A stretch of 41,144 bases of DNA, taken from contig JANYCN010000069.1 in NCBI GenBank assembly GCA_025360225.1, positions 1-41,144 of the forward strand. The letters are read 5' to 3'. A model generated the notes under the pieces. It worked only from the letters and a program-made list of their open reading frames with translations, did no database searches and had not been told where the DNA came from. The stretch comes from Actinomycetes bacterium. GTDB lineage: Bacteria; Actinomycetota; Thermoleophilia; Gaiellales; F1-60-MAGs149. The number at the start of each line of letters is the position of its first letter. Position 1 is the stretch's first letter. The position numbers were made by a program, and so were the translations under genes. Positions 31,136-39,900 of the stretch are shown here, piece by piece.

Positions 31136-32142
31136 CCGACCGGCCAGAGACGCCCTGGCGAGAGGCGATCGTCGGGATCGAGGCGCGCCTTGACGGCGCG
31201 CATCAGGTCGAGGCTCACCGGGTCGCGCTCGTAGCCAACGGTGGTGTCTCGACGTGGCGAGACGTGCCCGCCGAGCGTCCGCACCCCCGCGGCGAACGCC
31301 TCATCGTCGAGAGTGCGCGCCTCGCCGACCCCGACGCCGGCACGCAACCGGATCACCGTCCTGGTCGCGTCGGCGAGCGCGAGGAGTGCCGCGGTCGCGG
31401 TCGTTGGCACGCCGAACCCGAGCAGCGCTCCGCTCTCGAGGCACAGCGGCGGGAGGGCCGGCGCCTCCGCCTCGACGCCCGGCAGCACACCCTCGCCGGC
31501 GAACGTCGCCCAGACGACCCGCTCCGGCCAGGCGACCTCCACCGCCTCGGCGCGCAACGGTGCTTCAGCGAGCGCCCGTGCCGCTCGGGCTGCGTCGCTC
31601 GGGTTGGTGGCCTGCGCGACAACCGTGCGCCGGCGCGCGGGAAGCGGGTGGAGCCGCAACGCGACCTCGCAGAGCACCGCCAGCGTGCCGAGCGAGCCAC
31701 AGAGGAGACGAGCGATGTCGTAGCCGGCGACGTTCTTCACGACGCGGCCGCCGCTCCGCGCGATCGTGCCGTCGGTGAGGACGAACTGCGCACCGAGCAC
31801 GAGGTCACGCGGTTTCCCGTAGCGGTGGCGTAGCGGCCCACAGGCGTTGGTCGCGAGCACGCCGCCGACGGTCGCCTGCGAGCCATCCGCCGGGTCGAGC
31901 ATCAGCGCGAGCCGGTCCTCGGCGAGGCGCGCCTGCAGGTCGACGAGGCGTACGCCAGCCTCGACGACGCAGACCATGTCGCCCGCGTCGACCGCGACGA
32001 TGCGGTCGAGGCCCCGCAAATCGAGCTCTGTGCCCTCGGTCGGCAGGCCCCAGGTGGCCTTCGTGCCGCCGCCACGGGGGATGAACGGGCCGCCGCTGCG
32101 AAGCGTTGTGGCGACCTCCTCGGCGGTCATCGGGCCGCTCAC
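31132..32142 (-). CDS. glcE: Glycolate oxidase FAD-binding subunit
   Basis: 336-residue GlcE, a short relative of GlcD with the PCMH-type FAD fold (FIPRGGGTKATWG near 20-32; VGGVLATNACGP near 90). The start was chosen at GTG 32142, overlapping the glcD stop (GTGA); ATG 32130 is an alternative. The reading frame is open far upstream into the glcD region, but that part has no family resemblance. GlcE is required together with GlcD and GlcF for glycolate oxidase activity in E. coli. Confidence 0.9.
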   Translation of the reverse strand: MSGPMTAEEVATTLRSGGPFIPRGGGTKATWGLPTEGTELDLRGLDRIVAVDAGDMVCVVEAGVRLVDLQARLAEDRLALMLDPADGSQATVGGVLATNACGPLRHRYGKPRDLVLGAQFVLTDGTIARSGGRVVKNVAGYDIARLLCGSLGTLAVLCEVALRLHPLPARRRTVVAQATNPSDAARAARALAEAPLRAEAVEVAWPERVVWATFAGEGVLPGVEAEAPALPPLCLESGALLGFGVPTTATAALLALADATRTVIRLRAGVGVGEARTLDDEAFAAGVRTLGGHVSPRRDTTVGYERDPVSLDLMRAVKARLDPDDRLSPGRLWPVG

Positions 32143-33569
32143 AGCCGCTCCGCGAGCCCGGCGAGCTCGGTCGGATGCGCGCGGTAGAAGCCGGGGACCT
32201 CGCCACAGAGGCGGGGGGTCGGCAGCAGCTTGCCGGGGTTCGCGAGCCCGGTCGGGTCGAACGCTCCGCGGACGCGATCCATCACCGTCAGGTCGGCGCC
32301 GGTGAACATCCGCGCCATCGCACACGCCTTGTCGTGGCCGACGCCGTGCTCGCCGGTGATCGATCCGCCGGCGTCGAGGCAGAGGTCGAGGATCGCTGCG
32401 GCGACGTCGCTTGCACGCTCCGCCTCGCCCGCGACCGCTCGGTCGTACAGCACGAGCGGGTGGAGGTTGCCGTCGCCGGCGTGGAACACGTTGCCGATGC
32501 GGAGCCCCGAGGATGTCTCGAGCGCCCGGATGCCGCGCAGGACCGCGGCGAGGCGGGTGCGGGGGATCACGCCATCCTGGACGTAGTAGTCGGGGGAGAC
32601 GCGACCCATCGCGGCGAACGCCGCCTTGCGTCCGCGCCACATGCGTGCGCGCTCCTCGGCCGTCGAGGCGGTTCGCGTCTCGCTCGCGCCGGCTGCAAGG
32701 ACGCTGTCGGTGACGAGCCGCGTCGTCGCCGCGACGTCGTCTGCCCCGCCGTCGATCTCGATCAATAGCAACGCCTCGCATGTCGGGTAGCCGGCGTGCA
32801 CCGCGGCCTCCGCGGCCTCGATCGTCAGCCGGTCCATCATCTCGATCGCGGCCGGTACGACGCCCGCGCCGATGATCGCGGCGACCGCCTCGCCGGCAGC
32901 GTCGGTGGAGGGGAACGCTGCGAGGAGGGTCTCGACGCGTTCCGGGGCACGCGTCAGCCGGAGCGTCACCTCGGTGACGATGCCGAGCGTGCCCTCCGAC
33001 CCGATCACGACCGCCAGCAGGTCGAGCCCGGGCGGGTCGGCGACCGCGCTGCCCAGGCGTGCGACCTCGCCGGTTGCGGTGACGAACGTCGCGGCGACGA
33101 CGTGGTGGGTCGTGAAGCCGTGCTTCAGGCAGTGTGCGCCGCCGGAGTTCTCGGCGACGTTGCCGCCGATCGTGCAGACCTGCTGGCTCGATGGGTCCGG
33201 CGGGTAGTAGAGGCCGTCGGCGGCGACGGCGCGCGTGACGTCGAGGTTGGTGACGCCGGACTGGACGGTGATCCGCTCGTTCGCAGTGTCGATGCTGACG
33301 ATCGCACGCATGCGTGCGAGGCCGATGACGACGCCCTCGGCGACGGGTAGCGCGCCTCCGGAGAGCCCGGTTCCCGCCCCTCGGGCGACCCACGGCGTCC
33401 CTGTTGCTCGGCACCAGCGAACGACGGCTGCGACCTCGTCGGTCGTCGCAGGGAGCACGACCGCCTGCGGTTGCACGCGGTGGCTCGTCAGCCCATCGCA
33501 GGCGTACGCCGCGAGCGCCGCAGGGGTGGTGAGGACGTGATCAACGCCAACGATCGCTTCGAGCGTCAC
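32139..33569 (-). CDS. glcD: Glycolate oxidase FAD-linked catalytic subunit
   Basis: 476-residue GlcD, oxidising glycolate to glyoxylate (D-lactate is a possible alternative substrate). The FAD_binding_4 loop is VARGAGTGLSGGALP (about 60-74) and IGGNVAENSGGAHCLKHG follows (about 132-149). The FAD-oxidase C domain contains GNVFHAGDGNLHP (about 360-372) and GEHGVG (about 412-417). It starts at GTG 33569, 6 nt after TAGCAT, so the operon mRNA is probably leaderless. It is the first gene of glcDEF, all joined by 4-nt overlaps. Confidence 0.93.
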   Translation of the reverse strand: MTLEAIVGVDHVLTTPAALAAYACDGLTSHRVQPQAVVLPATTDEVAAVVRWCRATGTPWVARGAGTGLSGGALPVAEGVVIGLARMRAIVSIDTANERITVQSGVTNLDVTRAVAADGLYYPPDPSSQQVCTIGGNVAENSGGAHCLKHGFTTHHVVAATFVTATGEVARLGSAVADPPGLDLLAVVIGSEGTLGIVTEVTLRLTRAPERVETLLAAFPSTDAAGEAVAAIIGAGVVPAAIEMMDRLTIEAAEAAVHAGYPTCEALLLIEIDGGADDVAATTRLVTDSVLAAGASETRTASTAEERARMWRGRKAAFAAMGRVSPDYYVQDGVIPRTRLAAVLRGIRALETSSGLRIGNVFHAGDGNLHPLVLYDRAVAGEAERASDVAAAILDLCLDAGGSITGEHGVGHDKACAMARMFTGADLTVMDRVRGAFDPTGLANPGKLLPTPRLCGEVPGFYRAHPTELAGLAERL

Positions 33570-33575
33570 GGCTCG

Positions 33576-33581
33576 ATGCTA
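33576..33581 (-). promoter_or_regulatory. Candidate -10 box of glcDEF
   Basis: TAGCAT on the minus strand ends 6 nt before the glcD GTG at 33569, with no Shine-Dalgarno between. Confidence 0.45.
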
Positions 33582-33701
33582 CTACGTCGGATGCTGGATA
33601 GGCCCCAGACTGCAGGGTCCTCGGTGCGAGCTCCGGGGAGCCGCATCAGGTCGCTGACGATCGACGGTGAGGCGGTGCGGAACTGGCGACATCGTTCCTG
33701 C

Positions 33702-33731
33702 TTGACAACGGTGATCATCGTGGGGTATCGT
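33702..33731 (+). promoter_or_regulatory. Sigma-70-type promoter of the giant RHS gene
   Basis: A perfect -35 TTGACA (33702-33707), an 18-nt spacer and -10 TATCGT (33726-33731, four of six matches). It is the strongest promoter-like sequence in the window. Transcription would begin near 33738-33741, right at an ATG (33741) that opens a short reading frame through the CT repeat. Confidence 0.7.
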
Positions 33732-33740
33732 CGCCGTCCT

Positions 33741-33971
33741 ATGAGGATTCCTCGCCGACCGGACACCCGTCGCCTTCCCGTCTCGCGCTCTCTCTCTCTC
33801 TCTCTCTCTCTCTTCTCGAGGAGCGGGACTGATGGTCGCGTCGGCGCTGCGCGCGCTTGGGGTGTTTGCGGTTGTGGTTGCGTTCGGCTCGTGGCTTGGA
33901 GCGTCGGCTGGTGCAGGGCCGGTGGTACTGCCGGTGTCGTTGACCGGCGCTCCGGTGGGCGTCAGCCTTGA
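33741..33971 (+). other. Possible leaderless upstream reading frame through the CT tract
   Basis: An ATG at 33741, 9 nt after the -10 box, opens a frame that reads MRIPRRPDTRRLPVSR, then Ser-Leu repeats from the CT tract, and runs in the frame one base off from the giant gene until 33971. A gain of one CT unit would join it in frame to the giant protein. Whether it is translated is unknown. Confidence 0.3.
33788..33813 (+). repeat. (CT)13 dinucleotide microsatellite
   Basis: Thirteen uninterrupted CT units lie in the 5' leader of the giant RHS gene, five bases before its GAGGAG ribosome-binding site (33818-33823). Tracts of this kind slip in replication and drive phase variation in other bacteria. 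Confidence 0.97.
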
Positions 33972-36900
33972 TGCGGGTTCATCTGAGTCGCTGACGTTCG
34001 TCGGGTCGGCGGGCGATCGTGTGACGATCGGTGTCGTGCGGTCATCGTTCGGCGCTTCCGGGTCAGTCGCGTTGGTTGGCCCTGATGGTGCGGTGATCGG
34101 GCGGGCCGGACTGGCCGCTGGTGATCGCTTCGACGGGCCGTTCCGGCTGCCGTCGGCCGGCGTCTTCTCAGTGCTGGTGTCAAGCGGGGAGACATCTGGC
34201 GCTGGGGCGGTGTCCGTGTGGCTGGTGCCGGCGGACGCGACCGCGATCGTCGGGGCGCCGACGCTGGCTGGGGCGGCGACGTCGGCGCTCGACATGGGCA
34301 CACCGGGCCAGGGCGGGCTGATGGTGTTCTCGGGAACGGCGGGCGCGCGGGTTTCGCTTCGCGTTGACGCCTCGACGGTCGGGTACGGCTCGCTGAGTGT
34401 GAGCGACCCGGTGGGCGCGGCCGTTGCAAGCGGCTGGTTCTCCTATGGCCGGTCGCTGGTCGGGCCGTTCCTGCTCGGATCGTCGGGCATCTTCTCCGTT
34501 CGTCTGGCGCCGGCGCTCGGGTTGGCTGGGTCGGTGCGGGTTGTCGCGTACGCGGTACCTGCCGACTCCGCGGCGGTGGTCTCTGCGTCGTCGGCCGGCG
34601 CCCGGAGCGTTGTATCGATCGCAGCGCCAGGCGAACAGGGTTCGGTGACGTTCGCGGGCGCTGCAGGTGATCGGTTCGCGGTTCGTGTTGCAGCGGCGTC
34701 GCTTACCAGCGGGATCGTCCGGGTCGTCGCGCCCGGTGGGATCGAGGCCGGCCGGATCGTGCTCGCGGCGGGTGACGGATTCGTCGGACCGTTCGTGGCC
34801 ACAGCGGCCGGAGCGTGGTCCGTGACGGTTGACGGGACCGGCGGGACGGGCGAGGTGCCTGTCGACGTGTTCACGGTTCCTGCCGACGCGGTAGCGTCGG
34901 TGGCGACCCAGTCAGGTGCCGCGCCTGTAGCGGTGGTCATCGCCACGCCCGGTCAGGCCGCGCGCGCTGTCGTGGACGCGACGGCTGGCGATCGGGTCGC
35001 GATCGATCTCACGCGGTCGTCGTTTGGGTCGCTTGGCGTGCGGGTGCTCGATCCAGGCGGTGCCGAGGTGCTGCGGTCGGCGTGCGCCGTCGGTGCCTGC
35101 GCCGTTCCGGTCTTCACGGCCACGACGACCGGCGCCTACGCCGTGCTGCTTGATCCGGACACATCGCTCACAGGGTCAGTGACGGTATCCGGCGCGCTCG
35201 TCGCAGCTCCGTCCGTGACGACACTTGCAATCGGTGAGGCCGGGGATCTAACTTTGTCCGCGCGTGGTGCTGTAGCGAACGCCGACGTCGTCGCTGTCGC
35301 CGGACAGCGCGTCTCAGTCGCCGTCACGGCTGCGACCTTCGCAGGGGTCGTCGAGGTGCGGGCGCCGGGTGGGTCGTTGGTAGCGTCTGGCTCGCTGGCG
35401 GGTGCGTCGCTGCTCGTCGGGCCTTTCGACGCCGCGCTCGACGGGGTGTATCGGATCAGCGTCACCGCAGCGACTGCCGGTTCGGCCAGGCTCGCCGTAG
35501 CGAACGTCGTCGACGGATCGGTACAGGGCGTCGTCGGCCCTTCGGGTGCAGTTCCGGTCGTGGCGATCGTCGCGACGCCAGGCACGGTCGCCACGGTCTC
35601 GATGGTCGCACATCGGCTCGACGCGTTGCAGGTCGAGGTAGCTGGCTCCTCGCTCGCGGACGGAGTGGTGTCGGTGATCGATCCGTCCGGTGGGACGGTG
35701 TTGACGGCGTCGATCGGGGTCGGTGACAACGTCGTCGGATCATTTGCAGCGGACTCGGACGGCACCTATCGGGTCGTCGTGTCGGGGAGCGGCATCGCGA
35801 CCGGTAGCGTCGGCGTGCGCGTCGTTGCGGTCGCGCGCGCGGCCTATGCGCTGGCGTTGGCGTCCCCGATACGGTTTCAGACGGTCGCCGACCGCGACGT
35901 TACCGGGATGCTGGAGATGAAGGCTGGCGACGTGGTCGCAGTCGCACTTTCTGGATCGTCGTTCGCGGGTACGGCGCGGGTTCTCGACGGTTCCAGCGTC
36001 GTTGCAGCCGCCGACATCGCCGGTGGCTCGGCGTTCCTTGGGCCGGTTCGTGCGCCTCACGACGGGACGTACCTGGTGGTCGTATCACCCGTCACAGGTT
36101 CGATCGCGGGCGGGGCACTCGTCGCCGCGAGCGCTGTCCCGGCGCCGGCTGATGACGTCGTCGACGTGGACGGCGCCGCGCACACGGTGCTGATCGCCGC
36201 GCCCGGACAGGCGATCAACGCCCGGCTCCACGGTGACGCCGGGGAGCAACTCGCGCTGACGCTGGAGGGGCGTGACGGCGTTACCGGCTCGGTTGCGCTG
36301 ATCGCACCGGACGGCACCCTGGTGTCCACGCTTGGCCTCGCTCCTGGTGGTCAGGCATCCGCGCTGCTGCTTCCCGTGAGCGGCTGGTACCGGCTTACAT
36401 GGTCATCGACGACCGGTGAGACCGGCTCGCTTGTCGTGACCGCCACCGACGGTGGCGGTGGCGTCGCACGGACGCTGGCACTGGATGATCCAGCGGTGGC
36501 CGTAGCGGTCGCGCCTTCGATCGCATCGCGCGTCATTTTCTCGGCGCCGGCCGGCGCCCGCGCGTCGATCGTCGCGGCCGGGACTGATGTTGCCGGCTCC
36601 GTTTCCCTTGTTAACGACGCCGGTGCCATGGTGTCGTCCACGGCATTGTCGGGGAGTGGCGTCGTGACGACTCCGACGCTGCTTGCCGGCGGGTCGTACG
36701 CGATCGTTGTGCGCGCCACGACAACGGGCGTCGTGCGGGTGCGCGCCGTGCAGAGCGGCGCTGACGTCGCTTTGAGCCTTCCGCTTGACGGCTCGGAGGC
36801 CCCTGCGAGCGTCGTAAAGCCTGGACAGCGGATCGCCGTGACGCTCCCGCCGGGCGCCGCCGGCACGGTGTCATTGAGGATCCACGCTCCAGGACTGGTG

Positions 36901-39900
36901 GGCGCGACGATCACGGTCGACGACGGTAGTGCCTCCCCGCCGCCGACGTTTCTCCTCTCCGGCGCGGACAGAGCCGTTAGCGTGGTCGCGACGAGCGGAA
37001 GACCGGTCACGGTCGGCCTCGACCCGTCCGGAACCGCGACCGGGATCGCGACCTTCAGCGCCTCGGCCGCAAGCGGTTCGATCGATCCCGGGCTTGGCGG
37101 CGTGGTGAGCACGTTCGTCGGAACGTCTGCCGGCGAGCCAGCGATCACGATCGCGGCAACAGCGGGCGAGCGCGTCGCGCTCCAGATCCTCGATGCTCCC
37201 GGGGGCCTCGCGGTGTCGCTTCGCGCGCCCGATGGAACCCTCGTCGCGACCGTCACGACGCTCGCTGACGGCACTGCCTGGATCCCCGGGCAACTGATCG
37301 CCGCCGACGGCACATACCGGGTGGCTGTGACCGGGGCATTGTCGGCGACGCGCGTGGTGACCGTCGTCGCGTACGACGCGTCGACGCCGAAGCCAGGCCC
37401 CGCGCGCCTGGGTCAGCCCGCGGCCGTTTCGATCGTCGGGCCGGGGCAGGGCGGTGCGCTCGCGTTCGCTGCCAGCACCGGACAGCTCGTCGCAGTTCGC
37501 ATCAGCGCATCGACGCTGCCGCTGGGCGTCGTCACGATCCGCCACGAGGACGGCTCGGTCCTGGCAGAGACGCTCGTCAGCGGCGCGACGGGATTCCTTG
37601 GCGGCGTCCGGGTTGACCGCGGCGACCAGTTCGTCGTGTCGTTCGAGGCTGTTGGGCCAGCAACGGGTGGGGCGGCAGTGACGGTCTTTCGAGTGGGCGC
37701 CCCAGCCGTACACCACCTGCTCGTGAACGGAGCGCCGGCCAGCGGGCGGATTACCGCGGTCGGGGCGATCGCACGCTACTCCGTCGACACGAGGACCGGC
37801 GAGCGGCTCCACCTCGTCCTCTCGGACTCCTCGTTCGCGGCGGGAAGGATCGTCGTGTCGGCGCCTGACGGGTCGATTGTCGCTGGCTCGGCGCTGTCCG
37901 GCGCCGTGACCACGGTGGACGCTGGGCCGCTCGCCGTCAGTGGAACCTATTTCGTCGATGTGCGCCCGGCCGATGCTGCGACCGGGTCGTTCGCGCTCGC
38001 CGTCGCGGGTGATCAGACGACCGCGCTTCCGACTGGTTTCCTTGCGCTCGGCGCCGGCGCGCAGACCGCCGTGATCTCGAGCGGCGCGACTGATCTCCCG
38101 GTGAGCATGGACGCCGGCTCCGGGATCGTCGTCGTCGCCAGCCACGTCGCGATCGCCGCTGGTGGACAGCTCGCACTCGTCTCGTCGGCGAGCGGTGTGG
38201 TGCTAACCTCCGCGTTCCTCGATCCGGCCGCGACACGGACGTACCTCCCGGCCGTAACCGTCCCGGCCGGTGGTGTGACGATCCGGGTGACGCCTGCCAG
38301 CGGCGTCGGCGGGACAGTCGCGCTGGAGCTCCTGGACGGTGCTGCGAGCGTCGACACGGCCGTCGTCGGTGATGGCGCGACGGTGGTCGCGGTCGATGTC
38401 CCGGGTGGCGCGAGCCGCGTCACCGTTTCAGCCTCGGCGGCTGCCCGCTCGCTGCGGTTCGTCGTCAGCGACAGCACCCTTGATAGTTCGACGTTCGTGA
38501 TTCGCGACCACACGTCCGGGGTGACGCTTGCGACCACGACGCTGACGGCAGCGACCACAGTCGTCGATGCGGCCGTCCGTGCGGGCGCTGCCGTCGACGT
38601 GGTCGTGGACGCGCCGGTTGGTGTCGCGGGGACGCTCCAACTGGTTGTGGTCGATACCGCAACGATCCCGGTCGTCGCGCCCGCGGCGGTTCCAGTGTCC
38701 GTGCTGGCGTTGACCGGGAACGCCGCTCTGACGGCACCGACGCCGGCGACGACGATGGGTGCGCTGGTGATCGCGCCGCACTTCGATGCGCTCCGGAACG
38801 GCTCGTTCGCTCTGCGGGGTGGCTACAACGACGTGACGGTGCCAGCGTCGCTGGCGGCCGGGACGCGGATCGCCACGTCGAGCGGGCCGGTCACGATCAC
38901 CCCGCAACTCGACCACGGTGCTGCGCCGTTCGTCGTCGGGCAGAGCGCGCTCGTCTACCAGGGCACGCAGGCCTCGACCGACACGATCGTGCGTCCGACG
39001 GCGCTCGGTGTCGAGTCGTTCCTGCAGCTTCGCGACGCCGACGCGCCCGCCAGCTATACCTGGCAGGTCGCCGTGCCGGCCGGTGCGCGTCTTGAGCGGG
39101 TCTCGGCGACACGTGTCGCCGTGATCGCGCCGGCGCCCGCCGATGATGTCGCGACGCCAGTCACGCCGATCACGGGTGACACGAGCGTCGCGACCTCCCT
39201 CACGGGAGCGATCGCGACCGTCAACGGACAGCTCGATACCGGCGTTCGCGAGTTTGTGGCGGGCGCAAACGCGACGCTGCAGCAGAACCCGCCAACCGAT
39301 ACTGGGGACGGCGGACGGCGTGACGGGACGCTGCATCCCTGGCACGTGTTGACGATGATCGACGCCGCCTGGGCGCGTGACGCGGCCGGCGCGCTCGTTC
39401 CGACGACGCTCACGATCGTTGGGTCAAGCGTCGTGCTCGGCGTCTCCCACCACGCAGCGACGACGCAGTACCCGGTGATCGTCGACCCGCTTGTCGCGAG
39501 CGACCAGGTGTTCTCGCTCTTCCGCGATTACCAGAAGCTCTGGGAGGATGACGACCCGGCCCTGCAGGTGACGCGCAACAGCCCGTCGATCAGCGGATGC
39601 TTCGACACCTCCGCGACAGGCACCGCGAACTACTCCGACTGTCTCTGGGTGTTCTCGTATGCGCGCCAGGTGTACAACGACTCGAACGCGTTCCTGCAAT
39701 CCCTCCCGTACGGGTACGCGGTGAACAAGGCTCGGGTCGTCGCGTTCCGCCACGCCTGGTGGCAGGCTAACCTCGAGTCCCTCGACTCGTGGGCGGTCGC
39801 ATGGGCGGCGCTGAAGGATGCCGGTGCGCCGGCACCGATCGTTACCGCGGACACGCAGGGCCGCTCGATTGCCGCGCCCTACTGGGCACAGTTCCGGAAC

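Noticed and set aside
32143-33414. Extended N-terminus of the glcE frame upstream of 32142
   Set aside because: Shadow of glcD; GlcE similarity begins at about 32130.
29990-33569. glcDEF as a downstream part of allantoin/glyoxylate breakdown
   Set aside because: Glyoxylate links the pathways on paper, but the operon is 16 kb away, on the other strand, and follows unrelated genes.
36871-38145. Minus-strand frame of 424 codons under the giant gene, with similar frames at 36351-37313 and 38428-39345
   Set aside because: The + strand frame is open across the whole region with clear protein repeats; these antisense frames have no motifs.
33985-38370. CRISPR-like or simple DNA repeat array in the giant gene
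   Set aside because: Similarity is at protein level, with a ~315-nt period and diverged DNA; there are no short direct repeats with unique spacers.
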